This document shows positions 27,555 through 35,882 of a DNA stretch of 58,302 nt, piece after piece. Position numbers and translations under genes: made by a program. Every line of letters starts with the position of its first letter. Position 1 is the stretch's first letter. Source of the DNA: Verrucomicrobiota bacterium (GTDB lineage: Bacteria > Verrucomicrobiota > Verrucomicrobiia > Limisphaerales > UBA9464); contig CANIZL010000034.1 in the NCBI GenBank assembly GCA_947471985.1, positions 1 through 58,302 of the forward strand, written 5' to 3'. The notes under the pieces are model-generated. The model was given only the letters and a program-made list of their open reading frames with translations, made no database searches and was not told where the DNA came from.

Positions 27555-28445
27555 ATGAAAATTTCGCTCCTTCGTCAGGCCGGTCTTGCCTTGGGCACGG
27601 CCAGTCTCGTTTTCCTGCTGGGCTGTTCCTCCGTGGCCCCTTCCGTGGGCACCGGACGGCATTTTAAGGGCCCGGTCGGACTTCAATTGTACAGCCTGCG
27701 CGGTCAATTCACGCAGAACGTTCCCGCCGCCATCCAGACCGCCAAGGGTTTTGGCATTCACGAGGTCGAACTGGCCGGCCTCTACAACCTGAAGGCCGAC
27801 ACCCTGCGGGACCTGCTCGTGACCGCCGGGTTGCAACCGATCAGCGGCCACTTTCCGTATGACCGGTTCAAGAATGATCCCGAAGGCATCGCCGCTGAGG
27901 CCAAGGCGCTGGGCTTGAAGTACGCCGGTTGCGCGTGGATCAACCATGCCGGCGGCTCCATGACCGCGGACGAAGCCCGCGCTGCGGCGGAGGTTTTTAA
28001 CAAGGCCGGGACCGTGCTCGCCCGCCATGGGATCAAGTGCTTCTATCACTGCCACGGCTTCGAATTCGTCGCCGATGCCGCTGGTGTCGCCCCGATGGAT
28101 CTGCTCATGCGCCACACCCATCCGGCGGACGTCTGTTTCGAAATGGACGTCGTTTGGGTGATTCATCCCGGGCAGAATCCGGCCACGTGGTTGAAGAAGT
28201 ACCCGGGTCGCTGGGAATTGATGCATTTGAAGGATCTCCGCCGCGGCGTGGCGACGGGAAATCAAACCGGCAAGGGCGATCCCAACGACGACGTGGCTCT
28301 CGGCACCGGTCAGGTGGACTGGCCCAGCGTGTTGTCGACGGCCCAGAAAACCGGTGTGAAGCACTACTTCATCGAGGACGAATCGGCGTCCGTCGTCACC
28401 CAGGTGCCGCAGACCTTGAAGTATCTCGAGACCGTCAGCTGGTAA
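27555..28445 (+). CDS. Sugar phosphate isomerase/epimerase-like lipoprotein (xylose isomerase-like TIM barrel)
   Basis: A 296-residue protein with a lipoprotein signal peptide (LVFLLGC, then SSVAPS) and an AP-endonuclease-2/xylose-isomerase-like TIM barrel: VGLQLYSLRGQFTQNVPAAI, GFGIHEVELAGLYNL, CFYHCHGFEFV, ADVCFEMDVVWVIHPGQNP, WELMHLKDLRRG and KHYFIEDESAS. The His, Glu and Asp residues at the strand ends are the usual metal ligands. Envelope-attached members of this superfamily are common in Verrucomicrobiota and are often linked to sugar or myo-inositol metabolism; the substrate here is unknown. ATG 27555 is preferred over a TTG four codons upstream. A strong terminator follows. Confidence 0.85.
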   Translation: MKISLLRQAGLALGTASLVFLLGCSSVAPSVGTGRHFKGPVGLQLYSLRGQFTQNVPAAIQTAKGFGIHEVELAGLYNLKADTLRDLLVTAGLQPISGHFPYDRFKNDPEGIAAEAKALGLKYAGCAWINHAGGSMTADEARAAAEVFNKAGTVLARHGIKCFYHCHGFEFVADAAGVAPMDLLMRHTHPADVCFEMDVVWVIHPGQNPATWLKKYPGRWELMHLKDLRRGVATGNQTGKGDPNDDVALGTGQVDWPSVLSTAQKTGVKHYFIEDESASVVTQVPQTLKYLETVSW

Positions 28446-28468
28446 TCGCCGCTGGCTGAAGACGAAAG

Positions 28469-28498
28469 GCCGCGATCCTTCGGGTTCGCGGCTTTTTT
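28469..28498 (+). terminator. Intrinsic terminator after the isomerase-like gene
   Basis: Inverted repeat GCCGCGA (28469-28475) and TCGCGGC (28486-28492) with a 10-base loop rich in CTTCGGG, followed directly by six T residues (28493-28498). This is a textbook intrinsic terminator placed 23 bases after the stop codon; it separates this gene from the alpha-2-macroglobulin gene. Confidence 0.9.
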
Positions 28499-28604
28499 GT
28501 TGGTTCGCCCGTCCGTCCGGGTCGGGCGATAGAAGCGCCAACTTTGCGACTAACTTTTCCGCCGGTTCTGGGTTAGTCTGAAAGCCGTTGGATTCAGGGT
28601 TGCC

Positions 28605-31600
28605 ATGAAATTCTTACTTCGTCACCTCGGGTTGCTCGTTTTCACCACCTTGCTCATGACTGCCGCTGATTTTTCCGCCACCCGGTCCGCCGCGGAAGCG
28701 GCTTTCACCGAGGGTTCCTTTGCCCGCGCGTACGAGCTTTACCGGTCTGCGCCCACCAATTTGACCGGCACGGACGCGCGGTGGCTGGCGTTCCGCCGGC
28801 CCGACAGCCAATGGCGGGCTCAGGGCGAGAACCTCCGGAATGAAGAGGTAAAAGCGGCGTTGAACGCACTGGAGAGCGCGTTTCCCGCCACCGCTCTGGC
28901 GGCGGAGCGGGATCCGATCTGGGCCGAGGCTCAGGAATCCGTGGGGGATTTGTGGAGCCGCCGGGGCGAATCCCGGGAACAGGTGAAGGCCCGCTACGGT
29001 CTGGCGCTTGATTGGTGGGCCGGCCAGAGCGATCTCGACACGGCGCGCGTCCGGTATCTGGCCATTGTCTCCAAGCTCGCGATCCGCGAGGGAAATCGAT
29101 ATCGCGGCCGCACGTGGGCGGATGATCTGGATCCATCCCTGCTGAATCGCGCGGTGGAAATCACCCGCGTCCCCGCCGATGTGGCGCAGTTCCGCTTCCT
29201 GCGGGCCCGGCAGTTCAGTCAACTCGCTCCGCCGGACGAGCGGGCCTTGTATCTGGTGGAGGACGATTTCCTCGCCGCCCTGAAACCCGGCAAGGCGAGT
29301 CCGTGGTACGACGCGGCGCTCTTCGAATACGCGGAATGGTTGAATCGCAGCGGCCGGCTGGTGTTGCCGGCCCGGGGTGCGTGGGGACGTCTTCCCGACG
29401 CGCCGCGGGCCTTGGAACGGTACCGGCAGCTCACGAGCGAATTTAGGGAGGGTGAATCCGCTTATTGGCATCAGGCTCAAAGTCAGGCGGACTCCCTGCT
29501 GGCGGAACACTTGGGCACCGCAGTCGAAGGCGCCTTTCTGCCCGGCAGCGAAGTGCAATTCCACCTGGAATGGCGAAACCTGCGTCGCGTGGAATGGACG
29601 TTGAAGCCGGTGTCGCTGCCGGACGACGTGCGCCTCACCGATCTCCGGCATGGTGCGGGGGAATGGCTGGATTCCCTCGCCCCTACCACCGCCCCCGTAC
29701 AGCGCGGTACGGTTGAGACGCAGGACGATGGTTTTCACAATCCCGGAGAAACCAACGTGGTGGTGCCGGTGAAGTTGACTGCCGGCGCGTATCTCTTGGA
29801 GGTGAAGGGCGGCAAGATGAACGCCCGCGAATTGGTCCTCGTTTCTGATGTGGTGCTCAGTCTGAAAACCGGCGCCCACAAAACGCTGGCCTGGTTGACC
29901 GACGTGACCACCGGACAACCCGTGGGGGGCGCCCGCGTGAAGCTCTGGCGCCTGGAGCAGGAGCCGGGGAAGACCGTGGCCGGCAAGGCGCAGCTCCAAA
30001 CGACCGGAGCGGATGGCGTGGCGGTCTTCGAATTCGAGCCGCACAACGCCCAGATTTTTGTCAGTGCCACCGCACCCGCCGCGGTCGGGTCGCGGCAGGC
30101 GTTGGCCGTCACCTGGGCCGACCCAGGGGAAACCGATCAGGAGACGTGGCGGCTCTACGTTTTCACGGATCGCCCGGCCTATCGTCCATCGGAGACGGTG
30201 CGATGGAAGGTCACGGCCCGGCAGCGTCGGCAGGGAGTGTATCGCACGCCGGCCGATGCCCCGGTGCATTACGAAGTCACCGACCCGCGACAGGGCAAGG
30301 TGACGAACGGCGTCGTGCGCCTGAATGCCTTTGGCTCCGGTTGGGCGGAATTCCCACTCGGAGCGCAGCCGGTGCTGGGCGCGTATGCCATCGCCTTTTG
30401 GGAGGACGCGGCTCATCAGCGCCCGATCGGCTCGGCCATGCTGTTTCGCAGCGAAGAATACAAGCTGCCGGAGTTTGAAGTAAAAGTGCGCCTGCCGGAG
30501 GAGGAACTTCCGGACGGCGGGCGAAAACCCCGGACGTATCGGCTGGGCGAGCGGGTCGAGGTCACGATTCAAGCGGACTACTATGCCGGCGGCGCCGTGG
30601 CGGATGGCGAAGTGGAATTATTGGTGCACCAATCGCCCTGGCACATGAGCTGGCCGCGGCCGCGGGAGTTTCCGTGGTATTACGACGATGAATCCGGCGC
30701 CCGCGGCTACGGCCGTTTTCCGGGTGCGGACCAAATTGTAAAACGGGAGACGCTGCGCACGGATGTCACCGGCAAGGCGGTGTTCTCGTGGGAAACCGAT
30801 GCCGCGGGCAGCGATGTGGAGTTTCGCATCGAAGCCCGGGTGCGCGACGCCGCACGTCGCGAGGTCACCGGGACCGGGGATGTGCGAGTGACCCGGCAAC
30901 GGTACTTCGTTTCCGGTCGGACGTTGAATCAAGTGGGTCGACCCGGCGCCACAACACGTTTGGAATTCCGCGCGCAAGATGCCAATCGGCAACCGGTGGG
31001 TGTCGCGGGCTCGGTGAAAATCACGCGGGAACGTTGGACGGAAATCTGGCTGGATCCGGCGGGCAAGGAATGGACGGGAGCGGAACTCGACGCGGCGCGC
31101 GCGCGTTCGCCGGTGTGGCCGCCGCCCGTGCCGCCCGGGGAAAAACCGTGGCGGATCAAGCACCGCGGATATGACCGGGACGAATTGCGCACGGAGACCG
31201 TGACCACTGGCACGAACGGCCTGGCGGAACTGGTCTTCACGCCGGATCGTGACGGATTCTATCGCTTCGCCTGGAGTTCCCCCGGGAACGCGACCGCGCC
31301 TCGTTCCACCGACCCGCGTCCCCAGCCCTTCGAACCGGAAGTCACCAGCGAGACCCAGTTGTGGGTTTGCTCGGCGGGTACCACCGACTTGGGATATCGG
31401 AGCGGTGGCGTGAGGATCATTCTGGATGCGGACACCGCCCGGGTGGGATCGCGTCTGCCCGTTCTGTTGGTCACCGAGGCACCGGATCGCTGGGTGCTGT
31501 TGACGACCGAGATCGCCGATGATTTCACCCACGAGGTGGTGCATGTGACGGGGACGGTGCAGCGGACGGAGATCGATCTGACCGAGCGGCATGTACCCAA

Positions 31601-34595
31601 CTTTCATCTCGGGGCGATGAGCGTGTTCCATCGGGAATTGCATACGGAGGACCAGGAAGTGGTAGTCCCGGCGGATCGGCATTTTCTCGACGTGACGGTG
31701 TCACCCGATCAACCCGCCTATGGCCCGCGCGAGGAAGGCTCGCTGTTGGTGAGCACACGGGATCGCGAGGGACGGCCCGTGAGTGCAGAGGTGGCACTGG
31801 GCGTGGTGGACGACAGCGTTTACGCAATTCAGGAGGAACTCGCAGGCGATCCGCGGCAGGTGTTCTTCGGTCAAAAACGCCCGCACACGACGCGCTTGGA
31901 ATCCGGTTTCAGCCAACGCCAATTCGTGCGTTTGGTGAAGGGCGTCGGAGATCACGCGACGGAGATTTTTGATGATCGAACCCCGTTCCCCGAACCGGAG
32001 CCGGAATCCGAGGTGGACGTGGACGACGGCGAGGTCGCCGACCATGGGATCATCGAGCGAAGGCCCAAGAATATCACGCCCTTGCCGGCGTCGGATCGGG
32101 TGCAAGTCCGGGCCAAAGGCGCGATGGCGATGTCGCTGGGGCGGGCGGCCGCCGGCGGGCGTATGGAAATGATGGCGATGGCCGCTCCGGCGATGGTCGC
32201 GGATGCTCCCGGCCAAGGCGCTGCCCAGGCTCCCAATCCAGCGGGCAGCGCGGTCGTGGTCCGTTCCGATTTCCGGGCCACCGCGTTTTGGCAACCGGAC
32301 CTCGTGACGGGTGCGGATGGGCAAGTGCGGGTGCCGGTGAAGTATCCCGATTCCCTGACCCGCTGGCGCGTCACCGCGCGCGCGGTGGGCCCGGAAACCC
32401 GTGTGGGTTGGTCAACAACGAATACCCGGACGCGCTCTCCCTTGATGGTCCGTTTGCAGGCACCGCGCTTTTTTGTCACCGGCGATCTCTGCGTGGTTTC
32501 GAGCCTCCTCGTCAACCAAACCGATCACCCGCTCGAAGTGCGATCGGTCCTCGAGGCGTCGGGGGTGACGATCGCCGGCGGCTATCGCAATGGTGAGTTC
32601 GTGAAGGAATCCCGTCCGCCAACCGTCACCGTGCCCGCTCACGGCCAGTTCCTGGACAACTGGGCGGTGCAGGTGCCGGCCGCGGGGCCGGTGAAACTCA
32701 AAGTCAGCGCGCTTCCCGTGAAGGCGGGCCAAGCCACCTTGGCGGACGCCATGGAGCGGGAGTACGTGGCGTATCCCCATGGCATCGAAAAATTCCTCGC
32801 CGTCACGGGCCAATCAACCGGTGACGTCGTCGAAGCCCGGCTGGATCTGCCGACGGCACGCGTGCCCGGCAGCACGCGGCTCACGGTGCGCGTGACGCCC
32901 AGTCGGGCGATTGCCCTGCTCGACGCGCTGCCGTATCTCGCCGATTACCCCTACGGTTGCACCGAACAAACACTCAGCCGCTTCCTCCCGGCAGTGCTGG
33001 TGCGAAAGACCCTGCGCGATCTCGGTCTCGACGCGGAGACCGCATTGAACCACGCGTTCGGCGGCATTACGCCAGGGCCCCAAGGACAAGTCGCGCCGCG
33101 CCTCGGTGCGAAAAAGGATCTGTCGAAGCTGGACGAAATGGTGCGGGCGGGATTGGACCGGCTGTTGGACTCCCAGCAAGCGGACGGCAGCTGGGGTTGG
33201 TGGAAAGAAGGCGCCAGTGATCCGTGGATGACGGCTTATGTGGTTTGGGGATTGAACCTGGCCCTGGAAGCCGGTGTGACCATGGACATCGCGCGGGTGG
33301 ATCGCGGCGTCGATTGGCTGGAGCGTCACCTGGCCGATCAGAATCGTCACCTGGGCACGCAGGTCTGGATGCTGCACGCGTTGGCCGCGCAGCACCGGCG
33401 CACCCAGGCGCGGGTGGTGCGCACGTTCCAGTCCGCGGCCTTTCAGAATCTGTGGACCCAACGCGAGTCCCTGTCCGGTTACGAACGCGCCCTGCTCCTG
33501 CTCGCCGCGCAAAGTTTCGGACGACCCGAGCAGGTAACGACGCTGGTGCGCAATCTGGAAAACGGCGTCGTGCGGAGCGATGCGGCGAATTCCGCGTTGC
33601 TGCCCGGGGCCACACAGCCGGCACAGCCCCTCGTGCACTGGGGCCAGGAACAAAACTGGTGGCGCTGGACCGACGGCGCCGTGGAATCGACCGCCACTGC
33701 TTTGCGGGCGCTGTTGTTGGTGGATCCGAAAAATGCGCTCGTGGAGCCGGCCCTCAACTGGTTGCTCAAAAACCGCCGCGGAGCCCAATGGAGCAATACC
33801 CGCGACACCGCCCTGGCCTTGCTGGCATTGAATGAACACCTGCGGTTCTCAGGCGAGGCGCGCGCCGACGGTGCCTTTGCTGTGGAGGTCAATGGCCGGG
33901 AGATTGGCCAACGCGATCTGCGGGGCCGGGCTTTGTGGGATCTCGCGGGTGAATTCACCGTTCCCGCCGAACTCATTGCCAACCAGAACACCGTTCGGAT
34001 CCGTCGCACGGCGGGCCAGGGTCCCCTCTACTATTCCGCCGACGCGGCATTCTTTACCGCCGAGGAACCCATCACTCCCGCGGGGAACGAACTGTTCGTG
34101 CGCCGGGAATATTTCAAACTCGTGGGTCGCCCGACTCTGCTCAAGGGACTCGTCTACGACCGACAACCCCTCCGCGATGGCGAGCGGGTGAAATCCGGCG
34201 ATCGCGTGGAGGCGGTGCTCACGGTCGAGACCAAAAACGATTACGAATACCTGCTGTTTGAGGATCTCAAACCAGCGGGCCTGGAGGCGGCGTCGCTCAC
34301 CAGTGGCGGCTGGCTTTCAGCGCGGCGCTTGCGCGATGGGCGGGCGGCCGATCACGTCGGGCAGCGGGATCCGGGGGATTACCTGGGCAATGATCGGGCG
34401 GTGTATCCCGAGTGGCGCGACCGGCAGGCAGCGCTGTTTGTGGATCAACTCCCGACCGGCTTTTGGGAGGTGCGCTATCAATTCCGGGCCGAGGTGCCGG
34501 GAAATTTCCACGCGCTGCCCGTCGTGGCCCACGCGATGTATGTGCCCGAACTGCGCGCCAATTCCGCCGAGATCCGGGTGCAGGTGCGGGATTAA
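28605..34595 (+). CDS. Bacterial alpha-2-macroglobulin family protein
   Basis: A 1996-residue exported protein. Signal peptide at residues 1-20, then a helical repeat-like N-terminal region (about 25-310), a string of beta-sandwich MG domains, and a low-complexity Met/Ala/Gly-rich segment near residues 1173-1215 (MSLGRAAAGGRMEMMAMAAP) just before the conserved FRATAFWQPDLVTGADGQV region. The thioester motif YPYGCTEQTLSRF places Cys1452 and Gln1455, followed by the alpha/alpha toroid thioester domain with WGWWKEGASDPWMTAYVVWG, and a C-terminal receptor-binding-like domain. Such proteins trap attacking proteases by bait cleavage and covalent capture. No lipobox is seen, so it is likely periplasmic and soluble. 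The partner gene pbpC, usual in proteobacteria, is absent. Confidence 0.93.
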   Translation: MKFLLRHLGLLVFTTLLMTAADFSATRSAAEAAFTEGSFARAYELYRSAPTNLTGTDARWLAFRRPDSQWRAQGENLRNEEVKAALNALESAFPATALAAERDPIWAEAQESVGDLWSRRGESREQVKARYGLALDWWAGQSDLDTARVRYLAIVSKLAIREGNRYRGRTWADDLDPSLLNRAVEITRVPADVAQFRFLRARQFSQLAPPDERALYLVEDDFLAALKPGKASPWYDAALFEYAEWLNRSGRLVLPARGAWGRLPDAPRALERYRQLTSEFREGESAYWHQAQSQADSLLAEHLGTAVEGAFLPGSEVQFHLEWRNLRRVEWTLKPVSLPDDVRLTDLRHGAGEWLDSLAPTTAPVQRGTVETQDDGFHNPGETNVVVPVKLTAGAYLLEVKGGKMNARELVLVSDVVLSLKTGAHKTLAWLTDVTTGQPVGGARVKLWRLEQEPGKTVAGKAQLQTTGADGVAVFEFEPHNAQIFVSATAPAAVGSRQALAVTWADPGETDQETWRLYVFTDRPAYRPSETVRWKVTARQRRQGVYRTPADAPVHYEVTDPRQGKVTNGVVRLNAFGSGWAEFPLGAQPVLGAYAIAFWEDAAHQRPIGSAMLFRSEEYKLPEFEVKVRLPEEELPDGGRKPRTYRLGERVEVTIQADYYAGGAVADGEVELLVHQSPWHMSWPRPREFPWYYDDESGARGYGRFPGADQIVKRETLRTDVTGKAVFSWETDAAGSDVEFRIEARVRDAARREVTGTGDVRVTRQRYFVSGRTLNQVGRPGATTRLEFRAQDANRQPVGVAGSVKITRERWTEIWLDPAGKEWTGAELDAARARSPVWPPPVPPGEKPWRIKHRGYDRDELRTETVTTGTNGLAELVFTPDRDGFYRFAWSSPGNATAPRSTDPRPQPFEPEVTSETQLWVCSAGTTDLGYRSGGVRIILDADTARVGSRLPVLLVTEAPDRWVLLTTEIADDFTHEVVHVTGTVQRTEIDLTERHVPNFHLGAMSVFHRELHTEDQEVVVPADRHFLDVTVSPDQPAYGPREEGSLLVSTRDREGRPVSAEVALGVVDDSVYAIQEELAGDPRQVFFGQKRPHTTRLESGFSQRQFVRLVKGVGDHATEIFDDRTPFPEPEPESEVDVDDGEVADHGIIERRPKNITPLPASDRVQVRAKGAMAMSLGRAAAGGRMEMMAMAAPAMVADAPGQGAAQAPNPAGSAVVVRSDFRATAFWQPDLVTGADGQVRVPVKYPDSLTRWRVTARAVGPETRVGWSTTNTRTRSPLMVRLQAPRFFVTGDLCVVSSLLVNQTDHPLEVRSVLEASGVTIAGGYRNGEFVKESRPPTVTVPAHGQFLDNWAVQVPAAGPVKLKVSALPVKAGQATLADAMEREYVAYPHGIEKFLAVTGQSTGDVVEARLDLPTARVPGSTRLTVRVTPSRAIALLDALPYLADYPYGCTEQTLSRFLPAVLVRKTLRDLGLDAETALNHAFGGITPGPQGQVAPRLGAKKDLSKLDEMVRAGLDRLLDSQQADGSWGWWKEGASDPWMTAYVVWGLNLALEAGVTMDIARVDRGVDWLERHLADQNRHLGTQVWMLHALAAQHRRTQARVVRTFQSAAFQNLWTQRESLSGYERALLLLAAQSFGRPEQVTTLVRNLENGVVRSDAANSALLPGATQPAQPLVHWGQEQNWWRWTDGAVESTATALRALLLVDPKNALVEPALNWLLKNRRGAQWSNTRDTALALLALNEHLRFSGEARADGAFAVEVNGREIGQRDLRGRALWDLAGEFTVPAELIANQNTVRIRRTAGQGPLYYSADAAFFTAEEPITPAGNELFVRREYFKLVGRPTLLKGLVYDRQPLRDGERVKSGDRVEAVLTVETKNDYEYLLFEDLKPAGLEAASLTSGGWLSARRLRDGRAADHVGQRDPGDYLGNDRAVYPEWRDRQAALFVDQLPTGFWEVRYQFRAEVPGNFHALPVVAHAMYVPELRANSAEIRVQVRD

Positions 34596-34617
34596 ATCGC
34601 GGCCATGAATTTGCGTC

Positions 34618-35667
34618 TCAAGGCGGCGTCACCGGGAGAATCTCCACGCCCGCTTCACGGCGGAGGCGGGCCGCGTACTCCGGCGTCCGCAGTTCCTGTT
34701 CGCGTCGCAGCAACAGGGTCCGGATGTCCGCCGCCACCGCGGTCAGCGGCTGCTGCCGGGCGGGAATGCGTTCGCGGCCGAGCAGCAGTTGCAGGCCGTA
34801 GGGTGTGGTGACGATCTCACTCAGCTCCCCTGACTTGAGGGCAAAAGCCGCTTTTTCCAGCGCCGGATCCAATTGCCCGCGAACCAGCGTATATTCCCCG
34901 CCGGTCTCCCGGGTGGTGGGATCCTCACTGTATTGCTTCACCAGCGCCGCGAAGTCGCCTCCGGCCCGGATCTGTTCCCGCAGCTTCTTCAATTGCTCCA
35001 ACTTCTCCGCCGTGCGGGTCGCGGGTAGCGCCTCCCCTTTCTCGGTCTGCGTCGACAGCAGAAGCACGGCGACGCGCACCTGTTCTGGTTGCTGCCAACG
35101 GGCGGGGTTCTCCTCGTAATACTTGAGGATGTCCGACTCCGGCAGATGGATGGAGGCCCGGACTTCCCGTTCCGTGACCGCCAGCGCCAGGGACTCCGTC
35201 AACTTCTCCGCCCGGAACTCCGCTTCGGTCAAGCCCACGGCCTGTAGGCGCGCGAGGAGCGCCGCCGGCGATCCCAAGTCCCGTTGCAAGCCGTCGACGA
35301 ACGAGCGGGATTCGAACTGCGCGCGCGCCCGGTCGGCCGGTGTGGCGCTGGCGGCTGCTAGGCGCGTGAAGATCATTTGTTCCAGGATATGTCCGGGCAA
35401 CGCCTTCGCCTGCGCCGCCGAAAGGGCCCGGCCGGAATTGGTGATCTCACTCAAGGTGCGTCGGACGCGGGCCTCCAATTCCGCCGCGTGGAGAATCAAT
35501 CCCCGCCCGCGGGCGACCACCGGCGACCGATCCTCCCCGGGCGTCGTCGCTGCCGGCTGAACCTTGGTGGGTGTGCCCTCCGCGCCCTGGCTCGTGGCGC
35601 ACCAACCAGCGAGCAGCAAAGCACGCAGACCCGCAGAGCGGACGCGCCGGAGACGCAATTTCAACAT
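34618..35667 (-). CDS. Periplasmic peptidyl-prolyl cis-trans isomerase, parvulin/SurA-like
   Basis: A 349-residue exported protein: signal peptide (LRALLLAGWCATSQGAEG), a helical SurA_N-like chaperone region (residues about 55-190) and a rotamase domain (about 195-305) with GGDFAALVKQYSEDPTTRET, GGEYTLVRGQLDPAL and LKSGELSEIVTTPYGLQLLL. The domain order matches PrsA/SurA-type folding factors that assist outer-membrane or secreted proteins. It is divergent from the TonB-dependent receptor gene, so a chaperone role for that outer-membrane barrel is plausible. Its 3' end is only 22 bases from the convergent end of the macroglobulin gene. Confidence 0.88.
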   Translation of the reverse strand: MLKLRLRRVRSAGLRALLLAGWCATSQGAEGTPTKVQPAATTPGEDRSPVVARGRGLILHAAELEARVRRTLSEITNSGRALSAAQAKALPGHILEQMIFTRLAAASATPADRARAQFESRSFVDGLQRDLGSPAALLARLQAVGLTEAEFRAEKLTESLALAVTEREVRASIHLPESDILKYYEENPARWQQPEQVRVAVLLLSTQTEKGEALPATRTAEKLEQLKKLREQIRAGGDFAALVKQYSEDPTTRETGGEYTLVRGQLDPALEKAAFALKSGELSEIVTTPYGLQLLLGRERIPARQQPLTAVAADIRTLLLRREQELRTPEYAARLRREAGVEILPVTPP

Positions 35668-35882
35668 GGGGATAACCTCGTCGAGACATTTGCCGGGACA
35701 CGCGAATTTTACCGGATCGACACGTCAGGGTCGGACCGATGTTTAAACCTCCCGGCCGCGCAACAATCGGCACAGCGGGGAGAATAGGCTTGCCTTTCCG
35801 AGACTTCGGGGCTTCGCTCGCACGAGATATAACTTCCTGGAACGAGAATCTCCGGGCGGGGAATCAGAAAAAACCAATCCGT

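Noticed and set aside
28614-30572. Minus-strand open frame of 652 codons opposite the macroglobulin
   Set aside because: Shadow of the sense gene, with Arg/His/Pro-rich composition and no family.
35739-35882. N-terminal extension of the TonB-dependent receptor
   Set aside because: The extension has no family similarity and would bury the signal peptide; ATG 35883 gives a normal exported start.
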